Of a stretch of 64,000 bases of DNA, positions 41,847 to 50,763 are shown one piece after another. Origin of the DNA: CAYJAY01 sp964370715 (GTDB lineage Bacteria; Bacillota; Clostridia; Oscillospirales; Ruminococcaceae); contig CAYJKJ010000012.1 in the NCBI GenBank assembly GCA_964370715.1, positions 20,237 to 84,236 on the forward strand. The letters run 5' to 3'. Positions within the stretch are counted from its first letter, which is position 1. Each line of letters starts with the position of its first letter. The notes beneath the pieces are model-generated. The model was given only the letters and a program-made list of their open reading frames with translations. It was not told where the DNA came from and made no database searches. Position numbers and translations under genes: made by a program.

Positions 41847-42617
41847 TTATATCTTAAACATCGTTCCTATCTCTTGCCCTTCGATAGCTTTGTATAGGTT
41901 TTTCGGAGTGTCTCCGTTTAATATAATCATATCTGTATTGGTTCCGGCTATTATCGAAGCCGCTTCAATCTTGGTCGTCATGCCGCCTTTTGCGTTTTTA
42001 TTGGTTGTTCCGCTTGAAACCGAACGAGCAAAATCAAGGCATTCTATAACGGGGATTAGTTTTGCCTTAGGATTTGTTCGAGGGTCGCTGTCGAACACTC
42101 CGTCTATATCGCTCATAATTATCAAAAGATCCGCCGACACTAGCTTTGCTACTATCGCCGAAAGGGTGTCGTTATCCCCTATTGCTATCTCGCTTGTCGC
42201 TACTGTGTCGTTTTCGTTTATAATTGGTATGCTGTTATATTCCAAAAGTCTTGTCAGTGTGTTTTTGGCGTTTTTGCTTCTCGTTTTGTCCTCGACATCC
42301 TCTTTCGACAAAAGCACCTGCGACACTGTGTGGTTATATTCCGAAAACAACCGATCATATAAATACATCAATTCGCATTGCCCAACCGCCGCACAAGCTT
42401 GTTTGGACGGAATGTCATCCGGCCTTGCTTTAAGCCCGAGCTTTCCGAACCCAACCGAAATAGCCCCCGACGTTACAACCAAAAGTTCAACGCCTGAATT
42501 TTTTATATCCGCCAAAACTTTAACGAGGCTTTCTATTTTAAATATATTCGGGTGTCCTGTATTGTGGGTTAGCGTGCTGGTTCCTATCTTAATTACAATT
42601 CGATTGTATCGCTTCAT
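41847..42617 (-). CDS. proB: Glutamate 5-kinase, short form without PUA domain
   Basis: Phosphorylates glutamate, the first step of proline synthesis. The amino-acid kinase fold is visible: VIKIGTSTL (8-16), LLVVTSGAISVGFGKLG, IINENDTVAT and IMSDIDGVFDSDPR, with KGGMTTKIEAA near residue 210. It ends at 256 residues, so it lacks the C-terminal PUA domain of the E. coli enzyme; this short form is known in other bacteria. It starts the operon that continues through proA into the SGNH/DHHW set. Confidence 0.95.
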   Translation of the reverse strand: MKRYNRIVIKIGTSTLTHNTGHPNIFKIESLVKVLADIKNSGVELLVVTSGAISVGFGKLGLKARPDDIPSKQACAAVGQCELMYLYDRLFSEYNHTVSQVLLSKEDVEDKTRSKNAKNTLTRLLEYNSIPIINENDTVATSEIAIGDNDTLSAIVAKLVSADLLIIMSDIDGVFDSDPRTNPKAKLIPVIECLDFARSVSSGTTNKNAKGGMTTKIEAASIIAGTNTDMIILNGDTPKNLYKAIEGQEIGTMFKI

Positions 42618-42660
42618 TTTGCAGTTTCCGTTTCATTTTTGTTAGTTAATCTAATTTGTA

Positions 42661-42689
42661 ATTATACCATTATTTTAAAATATATTCAA
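42661..42689 (-). promoter_or_regulatory. Promoter of proBA
   Basis: TTGAAT (42684-42689), a 17-base spacer ending in TGG, and perfect TATAAT (42661-42666), 43 bases before proB. Confidence 0.65.
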
Positions 42690-42815
42690 ACTATTATATC
42701 TTAGCGTTCAGTTTTTTTTATGTTGAATTAATAAAATTTTATGAGTTTTAGTTTAAAAAATATCTACCGAGTAATCTTTAGTGAAAAATTAACAAAATGT
42801 TAATAATTTCAACAC

Positions 42816-42847
42816 TTAATTAATCAATCTGTAATTTGATTAATTAA
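42816..42847. promoter_or_regulatory. Perfect 12-bp inverted repeat, possible operator
   Basis: TTAATTAATCAA and TTGATTAATTAA separated by 8 bases, between the divergent proB and alpha/beta hydrolase genes. A second, shorter inverted repeat (ATGTTAAA/TTTAACAT) is at 42911-42931. There is no T tail, so a protein-binding site is more likely than a terminator. Confidence 0.45.
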
Positions 42848-42974
42848 ATGTGTTGTGTTATATTTAACATAATACTACAAACAATTAACAGTAGGGAACT
42901 AATCTTTATTATGTTAAAATGCGTTTAACATTTAACAAAAAGTTTTGCGCAAAGAAAGGGAAACGGTTAACTGT

Positions 42975-43928
42975 ATGAGAAAAACAACAAAATTTGCTAT
43001 AGCCTCGGTGGCGGTCGTCGGAGTTGCGGCATCGGTCACCGCAACATCGCTTTTATATATCGGCAACAAGGTCTACAATCAGGTTATAAAGCGCCGTGAT
43101 TTTAAGATCGACAACGTTTCTTCCGAATTCAGAAAATCTTCAAGAAAATGGATCGATTGGTGGTATAAACAACCCCTAGAACTCCACGAGATAACCTCGT
43201 TTGACAATCTGTTGCTTAAAGGATATCTTCTTAAATCGAAAAAGCGTTCGAACAAAGTTGCTATCGTTGTTCATGGTCATGAATGTATAAGCGGAACGCT
43301 TGGCAATATTTCGCACTTTTACTACGAAACTATGGGATATAATGTTTTTGCACCCGACCTTAGGGGGCATGGCGTGAGCGAGGGTGAATGCTATGGGATG
43401 AGCGTTCTCGATTCGGAGGATATCGTTTCTTGGATGAAATACATCGTTTCAAAGTTTGGCGAACAAGTCGAGATAGTTCTTCATGGCAATTCTATGGGGG
43501 CGGCTTCCTGCATGATAGCTTCGGCAAAACCCGATGCACCGATTAATTTAAAATGCTTGGTCGAGGATTGCGGTTTTTCTGACGGCAACGAACTTTTTGA
43601 GCCGATGATCGAAAAAACTTATCCTAAAATCCCAAAATCGTTAATCCTTTCTTCTATATCAAGCGTCATGAAGTTCCGCGGAAAATACACCCTTTCTGAT
43701 AGTTCCGCAATTCAATCTATGAAGATTTCAAATGTTCCAACGCTTTTTATACACGGAAGCGACGACGCGTTGGTTCCTGTCTCGATGGTTCATGATCTAT
43801 ATGAAGCAAAGATTGGGGAAAAGCAAAAACTTGTTGTTGAAGGTGCAGTCCATGGAACCGCCTACTACAAAGACACAAAGCTATACACCGACACGGTTAA
43901 ACAGTTTATATTAAAACATCTAAGCTAA
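42975..43928 (+). CDS. Alpha/beta hydrolase, membrane-anchored
   Basis: A serine hydrolase of 317 residues with an N-terminal hydrophobic segment (FAIASVAVVGVAASVTATSLLYI, 6-28) that acts as a signal anchor. The fold is marked by the oxyanion strand VVHGHECISG, the nucleophile elbow HGNSMGAAS (Ser about 170), the acid in HGSDDALVP and the catalytic histidine in GAVHGTAYY. The family (YqkD/BAAT-like) often acts on acyl esters but the substrate is unknown. The ATG at 42975 gives a clean N terminus; a TTG ten codons upstream is possible. It stands alone. Confidence 0.88.
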   Translation: MRKTTKFAIASVAVVGVAASVTATSLLYIGNKVYNQVIKRRDFKIDNVSSEFRKSSRKWIDWWYKQPLELHEITSFDNLLLKGYLLKSKKRSNKVAIVVHGHECISGTLGNISHFYYETMGYNVFAPDLRGHGVSEGECYGMSVLDSEDIVSWMKYIVSKFGEQVEIVLHGNSMGAASCMIASAKPDAPINLKCLVEDCGFSDGNELFEPMIEKTYPKIPKSLILSSISSVMKFRGKYTLSDSSAIQSMKISNVPTLFIHGSDDALVPVSMVHDLYEAKIGEKQKLVVEGAVHGTAYYKDTKLYTDTVKQFILKHLS

Positions 43929-43944
43929 AACAAGATAAAAAAAT

Positions 43945-43968
43945 AAAGGCGAGAAAAACCTCGACTTT
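43945..43968. terminator. Weak terminator between converging genes
   Basis: AAAG-CGAG pairs with CTCG-CTTT with one internal mismatch, followed by AT-rich DNA. It lies 17 bases after the hydrolase stop. Confidence 0.4.
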
Positions 43969-44018
43969 AAAATAAAATTTCGATATTAATTTTAATTTTG
44001 GCAACCGTTCAAACAATG

Positions 44019-44705
44019 TTACCCCAGATGGCTTATCGCCATTGCATATAGCATCTGCGCTATAAAATATGTCATCGTGTGGATAAACGAAATATTTTTG
44101 TTTCGCTTTTTAGTGAAAGACAAAAGGACAAGCAAAAAATCGCTAATCGCAAACAACACCGCCGCTAGCATTATCAAAACTCTTCCCAGTTCATAAGGTT
44201 TTGAGATTAATATTGCGATAGCGGAAAACAGCGCAAAAGAAATTATCAATGAATATGAAAATATCATGCTCGAAAGACGACCATAATGTGCGTTTAAAAA
44301 TTTTTTTGGTGCAAAATAAAATAAATATGCTATAATAACAGCAACGATATACCAATAAAACTTGATTTCATCAAGCGTGTGGAAAGCAAATGTATAACAA
44401 ATATGCCCCACTGCAAATATCGTAGCTCCAAGGCTGAAGAACAAAACTTTTTGTTTAGGGTAAACGTTTCGAGCGCCAAAAACAAAATCCGCTATCATGC
44501 CAAACAATAGCCCAACAAACATTAAACAGCCAAACAAACTAAAGTTGTAGTAGCAGTTTAATCCGCCTACTATGACAAAACATGAGCTTGCGCAGATTTT
44601 AATTAAAAGTATGTTCCATGCTCCAAACGAAGCCGGCACAACAGCATATAGAAATGCGATTGCTATGCCGATTAGTAGTATAGCTAGTTTAAATATTTCC
44701 GGCAT
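44019..44705 (-). CDS. YhhN/TMEM86-family lysoplasmalogenase-like membrane protein
   Basis: A 228-residue polytopic protein with about seven to eight hydrophobic segments. The family signatures are FGMIADFVFGAR (about 69-80) and GATIFAVGHICYTFAF (about 94-109), with conserved Asp and His that make the active site in known lysoplasmalogenases, which cleave the vinyl ether of lysoplasmalogens. Plasmalogens occur in many anaerobic Clostridia, so such a role is plausible. The ATG has GGAG upstream. It is a single gene, with no partner. Confidence 0.82.
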   Translation of the reverse strand: MPEIFKLAILLIGIAIAFLYAVVPASFGAWNILLIKICASSCFVIVGGLNCYYNFSLFGCLMFVGLLFGMIADFVFGARNVYPKQKVLFFSLGATIFAVGHICYTFAFHTLDEIKFYWYIVAVIIAYLFYFAPKKFLNAHYGRLSSMIFSYSLIISFALFSAIAILISKPYELGRVLIMLAAVLFAISDFLLVLLSFTKKRNKNISFIHTMTYFIAQMLYAMAISHLG

Positions 44706-44806
44706 CGTTGCTCCAATCCAAGAAAAAATGTATATATGTTATATAATTAATGAAATTTTAACACAATATTAAACAAAATTCAATAAAAAATTTTTACGAG
44801 GGTAAT

Positions 44807-46726
44807 ATGGCAAAAAACAGCAAGATAAAATTAACATTAGTAATGCTATTCGGTGCGGCGTGTTGCGTTCCGGCTTTATACGCTTGCAACACGGTTAACG
44901 CAGAAACTTTGGACCTTCCGCCGGGAACGGTTTCGCAAACAGGATATCGTTCCGAAATATACATCAAAGCCGAAAAAACAGAGGATGGCGGTTTTTTGCT
45001 TGAATTGGTTTTAGAGGACGAATCTCCCGGAATTGGAGATATTGCGGCGAAATCGCTTATCGAAACGATGAACGAACACCAAAGCTTTAATGTTGATATT
45101 GTAACAAGCGCAACCGAAACGAGCAATGCGGTTATCGAAGGCGCAAAAAAAGCTGTTTCGGAACAACAGCTTGATCCCAATAATTTTAATGAAGAAGTTA
45201 TATATTCCTTGCCCGAAGATATTCAGGCTATTCAATATGATGTTGCGATCGTTGGAGCCGGGGCCGCAGGCCTTACGGCGGCAATCGAGGCTTCAAGCCG
45301 AGGTGCCGAAGTTATCCTAATCGAAAAGATGTCGCAACCGGGAGGTTCTTCCGCAAGATCAAACGGCTTGATAATGGGTTCGCAAACGTCATACCAACGA
45401 AGCAACCTTGTTGAAGACACAAACATTTCGTTTTCAACCGAGCTTTCAAACATAGCGGGCGGAAACGTTAACTCTTCCTATCTTGTGCGTCTTGCGGAAA
45501 ACTCCGCCGATAATCTTTTCTTCCTAAGCGAAGTTGGCGTTCCGATATCCCCAACCGTCGAAGTTGCTGAAGGTTCAAGTGTTGCAAGAAACCATGTAAT
45601 ATCAAACAGCACCGAAACGGGCGGCGGCCTTATGATGCAACCGCTTATAAGAACCGCAACAAACCTTGGAGTTACTATTGTAACCGATGTTAATATAACA
45701 GAGATATCCTCCGATGTAACCGGAAAAGCAACCGGCGTTCGAGGCGTCTACAAAGACGGAAGTTCCGTCGCTGTTCGCGCTCATTCGGTTATTTTAGCCA
45801 CGGGTGGATACGACCGCAACCCCGAGCTTGTAGACGAGCTTGTCGGAAATGTTGACGTTCAAGAAACATATTCCGGGCTTTCAAACGTAGGCGATGGAAT
45901 AGACCTTGCAAGAGATCTGTATGCCGATGTTGCGCTTAACGGAAACGGATTGATGTCGAGGCTTTATGACAACAATTTTGAAACAAACGATATAAACGGG
46001 TTGATTGTAACCCCATCAGGAGAAAGGTTTTCCGATGAAAGCCAAAGCAGTTTTGTTATAGCGAACGAGCTTAGCAGAAAAGGATATGACACAGCATATC
46101 TTATCATTTCGGGGGACAACGTAACCTCGGCTATCAAAGACGGTGTCGATGAAGGAACGGTATATTTCGGCAAAACAATAGACGATCTTGCTCAAGTTTT
46201 AAATATGCCTAATCTTGCGGATGAGTTTGAAAGCTATAACGAAACGTGTCAACGTGGTTCGGATGTAGTTTTTGGTAAAGACGCAATGTTCCTAAACGAG
46301 ATTGAAAACAAAAATATCTATGCGATACCTTATGAAACGATAACGTTTGGCTCAATCGGCGGGCTTCAAACAAACCTCTCGGGTGAGGTTGTCGGATTAT
46401 ATTCAACAATCGAAGGCTTGTTTGCCGCCGGCGAAGTTGCAAACGGAAACTATTTCTATGAAGCATTTCCCGGATTCGGCGCTTCGCTCACACAGGTTGT
46501 AGAATCGGGAAGGGTTGCCGGAATAGGGGCATTCGAACACTCCGAATATGCAAAGGCTCTTCCGGAAGAACTCGAAGAAAGAGAAAGGGTTCGTGAACAA
46601 AACGAGCTCGAAGAAAAAGAAGCCGAAAGATTGCGTCAAGAAGCTATCGATGCCGCAACAAGCAACAGCAACGAGAGCGCTATCGAAGAAGCATTGAGGA
46701 TAACGAGAGAGTTCTTTGGAATGTAG
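44807..46726 (+). CDS. FMN-binding and FAD-dependent fumarate reductase-like lipoprotein
   Basis: A 639-residue exported flavoprotein. The signal ends with a lipobox-like LYAC (Cys27). Residues 40-120 form an FMN-binding domain whose DIVTSATETS fits the ApbE flavinylation motif (D-x-x-T/S-S/G-A-T). The FAD domain begins with YDVAIVGAGAAGLTAAIEA (about 145-163), with GGSSARSNGLIMG, VILATGGYDRNPEL and GLFAAGEVANG. The architecture is that of extracellular reductases for fumarate, urocanate or similar acceptors fed by membrane electron carriers. A charged E/R-rich helix (about 585-635) ends the protein. No apbE gene is nearby. Confidence 0.88.
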   Translation: MAKNSKIKLTLVMLFGAACCVPALYACNTVNAETLDLPPGTVSQTGYRSEIYIKAEKTEDGGFLLELVLEDESPGIGDIAAKSLIETMNEHQSFNVDIVTSATETSNAVIEGAKKAVSEQQLDPNNFNEEVIYSLPEDIQAIQYDVAIVGAGAAGLTAAIEASSRGAEVILIEKMSQPGGSSARSNGLIMGSQTSYQRSNLVEDTNISFSTELSNIAGGNVNSSYLVRLAENSADNLFFLSEVGVPISPTVEVAEGSSVARNHVISNSTETGGGLMMQPLIRTATNLGVTIVTDVNITEISSDVTGKATGVRGVYKDGSSVAVRAHSVILATGGYDRNPELVDELVGNVDVQETYSGLSNVGDGIDLARDLYADVALNGNGLMSRLYDNNFETNDINGLIVTPSGERFSDESQSSFVIANELSRKGYDTAYLIISGDNVTSAIKDGVDEGTVYFGKTIDDLAQVLNMPNLADEFESYNETCQRGSDVVFGKDAMFLNEIENKNIYAIPYETITFGSIGGLQTNLSGEVVGLYSTIEGLFAAGEVANGNYFYEAFPGFGASLTQVVESGRVAGIGAFEHSEYAKALPEELEERERVREQNELEEKEAERLRQEAIDAATSNSNESAIEEALRITREFFGM

Positions 46727-46759
46727 AACGTCTAGAACTATATATTAAAACATAACAAA

Positions 46760-46806
46760 AACAACCCCTCTTTTGTGGTATCAAACCATATAAGAGGGGT
46801 TGTTTC
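46760..46806. terminator. Strong bidirectional terminator
   Basis: AACAACCCCTCTT pairs perfectly over 13 bases with AAGAGGGGTTGTT; T-rich on the right and A-rich on the left. It separates the flavoprotein from the converging transporter gene. Confidence 0.88.
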
Positions 46807-46843
46807 AATGTATTGTTATTCTCTTTGCCCTACATCAAATATT

Positions 46844-47479
46844 CTAGCTCTTTGTAAACTGAAGCACAAACGGAAACAAAAGACCGCCGACTGCGTTTCC
46901 AAGCGTTACGACGATAAGCGAAACAGCCGTTGCTGTTGACCAATCTGCATTTAGATTGAAATAAAACATATTGGCAACGCTATGTTCAAAACCGCCCAAC
47001 AAAAACATCATCACGCAAAGAACCATTCCAAGGTATCCGCCGAAACTGTTGTTTGTGTCTTTTGCTTTGGAAAAGCAAAACGCCGCAAGATACATCATTA
47101 GCCCACACAGTATGCCAAGTATAAAAAGGCTTTGTATACTGTCTGTTGTTTTGAGCGTTATAAATACATCTAGTGTATCGACCATATGTTGGTTGTCTAT
47201 CATGCGAGTTTTTGAAACGAGCAAGGCGGCAACCGCTGCGCCGACAAAGTTTCCGAACCACGTTATAATAACCTTTAAAACGCTTTTGTGTTGGAGCAAA
47301 AACCCAACCTTTCCGGTGTATAGATATAAATCCAGCGACAAGATAGTAAACAATCCTAGTGAAAAAAGAAAAGCGGCTATGTATATATTTTGAACCGTTA
47401 AAAAAACTGCTGAACAAACGCCGATTATAAACCCCGCCGGAAGGGATTTTAAAAATGTATCCTTGTTGTTAGAAGGCAT
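46844..47479 (-). CDS. Formate/nitrite transporter family channel (short)
   Basis: A 211-residue membrane protein with about six hydrophobic segments. GFEHSVANMFYF (about 163-174) is the FNT-family signature loop with the central histidine, LGNAVGGLLFPFVLQF closes the last helix, and AGFIIGVCSAVFL starts the first. Known members have 250-280 residues, so this is a compact form with short loops. Passage of formate, nitrite, hydrosulfide or lactate are the family's options and cannot be told apart from sequence alone. It has the lipoprotein gene 33 bases upstream on the same strand. Confidence 0.85.
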   Translation of the reverse strand: MPSNNKDTFLKSLPAGFIIGVCSAVFLTVQNIYIAAFLFSLGLFTILSLDLYLYTGKVGFLLQHKSVLKVIITWFGNFVGAAVAALLVSKTRMIDNQHMVDTLDVFITLKTTDSIQSLFILGILCGLMMYLAAFCFSKAKDTNNSFGGYLGMVLCVMMFLLGGFEHSVANMFYFNLNADWSTATAVSLIVVTLGNAVGGLLFPFVLQFTKS

Positions 47480-47512
47480 ATTTTTTATAGTTCCTTAAAA
47501 AAAATTTTCAGA

Positions 47513-48175
47513 TTATCTTAAGAAAACCGAGCTTGTGATAACGATATATTCGTTGTCGACCTTTTCAAACGTAGCCGAAATTGTGTACTGGCCATATCTA
47601 AAAGCTGTTACCCAAACATCCGTTTCATATAAAGTGTAGTCGGAATCTTTCGAGAGAAAATCAAGCGTTATCTCCTGCCCGGGATAACTTTCCTGTATCA
47701 TTTGATAGGTGACCGGAACATCGACACCATAAAGCTTGGAACTCTGCTCGATGCCGTTTGCTTCGACCATTATAATTTGGGTGTCATCGGGCCAGATGTT
47801 GCCGTCTGCAAATCTTGTTTCGCTGTCGTATGTTTCGTGTTGCTGCAAAACCTCTGCCATGTTTTCGACATCTCTAAAATAGAACATAAACGGATATTGT
47901 CCGCCGCTTTCCCAATAGTCTACTGCGGGGGAACCTAGCGACAGTCGGGAGATGCAAGAACTGCCGACAAGCTCTTTTAGTTCAACGTTTGTTTCACGAA
48001 TGAGGGCTATCGCATCGACGGGTAGTTGAAGCTTTGGAAGCCCCGATTTTGTTGTTTCGGGTTGATCGCTGTTGTTCCAACATCCCGAAAACAACGTTAT
48101 TATTAACGCTAGTATTAATATTGTCTTGATAAGCTTTAATAAAAAGCTTTGCTTTAATAAAAAGCTTTTTTGCAT
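47513..48175 (-). CDS. Lipoprotein of unknown function
   Basis: A 220-residue exported protein. The signal peptide ends in LFSGC, a good lipobox. The N terminus begins with a duplicated peptide (KSFLLK-QSFLLK) caused by an 18-base direct repeat at 48135-48170, so the n-region is longer than usual. The mature part has no recognised domain; it alternates beta strands (YPFMFYFRDV, YTLYETDVWVTAFRYGQYTISATFE), as in small extracytoplasmic domains. It lies upstream of the FNT channel, possibly in one transcript. GGAGG precedes the ATG. Confidence 0.7.
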   Translation of the reverse strand: MQKSFLLKQSFLLKLIKTILILALIITLFSGCWNNSDQPETTKSGLPKLQLPVDAIALIRETNVELKELVGSSCISRLSLGSPAVDYWESGGQYPFMFYFRDVENMAEVLQQHETYDSETRFADGNIWPDDTQIIMVEANGIEQSSKLYGVDVPVTYQMIQESYPGQEITLDFLSKDSDYTLYETDVWVTAFRYGQYTISATFEKVDNEYIVITSSVFLR

Positions 48176-48307
48176 AAAACCAACCTCCGTATAAATTTAG
48201 TTTAATATACAATTTGTATTAAATATAATGTTTATTAATTATATCATATAAACATACAATAGAAAACTAATTTTTATTAACAAGTTGTTATGATGGTGTG
48301 TTGGTTG

Positions 48308-50734
48308 CTACCAGCTGCTTCCGCCGCCGCCGCCACCGCCGCCGCCCGAATAGCCGCCGCCCGAATAGCTCGAACCGCCGCCACCGGAACTGCCGCCGGA
48401 ACTCGAATAACCGGAATGGTTTTCTAGGCTTCTGCCGATAGAATATAGCCCCGTTGTCATAACCGCCCCGAACGCTACATCTTTTCCAATCTCGCTATAA
48501 TCTACCCAATCGGGGGTTTTTGGTGGTTCTGAGAAGATATCGATTTTATTTTGCCAAACCTTTGAAACGCCAAGCACGTGAGCATATGGCAAAATGTCAT
48601 AGTAGTAGCTTGGATTTTCCGAAATAAGTGTTTCAAGTTGTTGTTGTTTTGCGGTTTTAAGAAAACGTTTAAAACCTAGCGTTCGCCCTAGCATTTCGTG
48701 TCCGTATGGTGTTCTTTTGGGTATATTTAAACCTAACACGATTATTAAAAGGCAGGCGATAAACATACAAGCCGATATAATCGGCGAATAAAACAACACC
48801 ATAAGATAATAAAACAAAAAGCAACTAATCAGCAAAACAAACACTGTAAATATATTTATAATAATATTGGAGATCGTTTGTCGATATCTTGCGTTCAAAA
48901 TTCGTTCGAGACCAACTGTGAAAAACAGTAATGGAAACAGAAATGAAAACCACGTTATGCCGATATCCAAAAGCGGAACACCCTTGATAGCCGACATGAT
49001 AAGCGACAACGCAATAACCCCAAAAACGCCCCCTAAAATGTAGAGGTTTGAAATATCATTATACCGTTTTTCGGTCAATGGTTTTTCATTTTTGAAAAAC
49101 TTTTGTATATCTTTTGTGGCGGAATCTAAAAATTGGTACATCGATTTGTTGAGATCTTTCGAATCGACCTTGTTTTGATCCCCCTCATTAAAGATCAGTT
49201 CAAACAAATCTTTTTCATAATCTTTGTGGTTATCGTCCAACGGCTTGAGTTTATAAAGCGTGAACTTTTTTGCTTTTTTAAATTCTATCTTCAAAAAACC
49301 CTTTGCCGCCCAATAGTATATCAACGTTGTTATATCTTTTTTGTTGGCTTTCCCTCGAAGGATACAGCCCAACATCGCAGGGTCAAGATCGTCGGGTGGG
49401 TAGTATTCGGTCGGTGTGACGAGTGGTGGATTTCTTGTTTTGATAACAAAGACAAAAAGCCCCAAAACAATAGCTAAACACAATCCTATAAATAGATATT
49501 CAACCCAAGAAAGCGGAGCTATCAACCGGCCTTCATCAAACATTAAAACAACTTCAACCGGTTCGCTTCCAATCGAAGACGTTTCATATTCAATAAAAAC
49601 TTCATCGCTATTGTTCCCCGTTATTTGATAGTTGTCTTGATGCTCAACTGCAGCAATCGCAACGTTAAACGGCGCAATAAATCTAAACGATATATCTTGA
49701 ACGTTGTAGTTGAGCGAACTATTCAACAAAATATAATCAATCTCTTCTACCGGGTTTACGCTCGTTGCAAAAAGTTGGATATCATACGACACCGTGAACT
49801 CTATCCTGTCGCCCTTTTTCATGCTGTCGGGCAGAATTAATCGGTTGTCGCTGTTAAGCGAAACATCACCCGAGGTCACCCTATAATTGTTTATTTTAAG
49901 ATAATCGGGAAAACCGTCAACTTCGGAAATGAGTTCCGGGAGCAGATTAAGGAGTGGTTGTTCGTCGGTGTTTTTGGTGATTGCGATAATATCGCCTCCG
50001 CTAAACTTAAGGCTAGGATCGATAACCAAAACCCTATCGATGCTGTTGATTGTATAGGGAGGAATATAAGGGGTTGCGTTTTTATATGCACCCTCGTTCA
50101 TCTCAACGTTAATCGTCACCCCGTTGTAGGGGGGCAACGGTTGGCTAGAGGAAATCGAGAAAACGTTTTGCTCCTCCTCTACCGTTACCGAAGAAAGGTC
50201 TCTTTGGATTCCATAGTATCCTCCGGTGATTTTATATTGTTCAACCACCGCCGTTTCGGGCAACGCTATAGTTGCGGAAAAATTTTTGATTTCGGTGTCC
50301 CAATTAGTTCCGATTATATCAAGATAGAGATAGTCGGCGGTTTTGTCGTTCTCTGCATACGACATCAAGGTGTAGCTTATGACATATCGTTTGTCGCCCT
50401 CGATCTCGACATCGGGGTCGCCAATCTTTATATCGCCAAAACCCTCGTCTTCAAACGGCGCACCCTCGACATTAACCCCCTCTTCGCTAAACCAAAAGGT
50501 TTCCGCCGCTCCGTAAAGATCGATGTTTCGATAGATTCCTCTTCTCGGCTCGGTGAAAAAAACATCGATAGTTTCGGTTATATCGAAACTTCGGTCATCG
50601 TTTGCAACGATATCAACATGATAATCTTTTATATAATAGCCGGCTTCATAGCTATCGGCAAAAGTAGCGGTAGGAAACAAAAAAGACAGCAAGATAAAAA
50701 TCAAAAATGCGATAATAAAAATATTTCTTTTCAT
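48308..50734 (-). CDS. DUF2207 membrane protein with Gly/Ser-rich C terminus
   Basis: An 808-residue protein. After a signal peptide (FIIAFLIFILLSFLFPTATFA) the outside part (about 30-420) is a beta-rich DUF2207 region beginning YHVDIVANDDRSFDITETIDV. Membrane segments follow at about 420-440, then a cytoplasmic stretch with a winged-helix look (DITTLIYYWAAKGFLKIEF), and three to four more segments at 570-680. The end is G/S-rich (SSGGSSGGGGSSYSGGG). The function of DUF2207 proteins is unknown; pairing with lemA, as here 29 bases downstream of it, is common. The Gly-rich tail is typical of the family. Confidence 0.85.
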   Translation of the reverse strand: MKRNIFIIAFLIFILLSFLFPTATFADSYEAGYYIKDYHVDIVANDDRSFDITETIDVFFTEPRRGIYRNIDLYGAAETFWFSEEGVNVEGAPFEDEGFGDIKIGDPDVEIEGDKRYVISYTLMSYAENDKTADYLYLDIIGTNWDTEIKNFSATIALPETAVVEQYKITGGYYGIQRDLSSVTVEEEQNVFSISSSQPLPPYNGVTINVEMNEGAYKNATPYIPPYTINSIDRVLVIDPSLKFSGGDIIAITKNTDEQPLLNLLPELISEVDGFPDYLKINNYRVTSGDVSLNSDNRLILPDSMKKGDRIEFTVSYDIQLFATSVNPVEEIDYILLNSSLNYNVQDISFRFIAPFNVAIAAVEHQDNYQITGNNSDEVFIEYETSSIGSEPVEVVLMFDEGRLIAPLSWVEYLFIGLCLAIVLGLFVFVIKTRNPPLVTPTEYYPPDDLDPAMLGCILRGKANKKDITTLIYYWAAKGFLKIEFKKAKKFTLYKLKPLDDNHKDYEKDLFELIFNEGDQNKVDSKDLNKSMYQFLDSATKDIQKFFKNEKPLTEKRYNDISNLYILGGVFGVIALSLIMSAIKGVPLLDIGITWFSFLFPLLFFTVGLERILNARYRQTISNIIINIFTVFVLLISCFLFYYLMVLFYSPIISACMFIACLLIIVLGLNIPKRTPYGHEMLGRTLGFKRFLKTAKQQQLETLISENPSYYYDILPYAHVLGVSKVWQNKIDIFSEPPKTPDWVDYSEIGKDVAFGAVMTTGLYSIGRSLENHSGYSSSGGSSGGGGSSYSGGGYSGGGGGGGGGSSW

Positions 50735-50763
50735 AAACTACCCCTTAAAAATATCTGTTTAAT

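Noticed and set aside
41014..42645. Open frame of 543 codons on the plus strand opposite proBA
   Set aside because: It is antisense to two certain genes, has a low-complexity S/L/I-rich translation with no domain, and has no ribosome site. It is a codon-bias shadow.
42911..42931. Second Rex operator (ATGTTAAA...TTTAACAT)
   Set aside because: Rex sites have a 4-base centre between TTGTTAA-type arms; the spacing here is longer, so it is only an unassigned inverted repeat.
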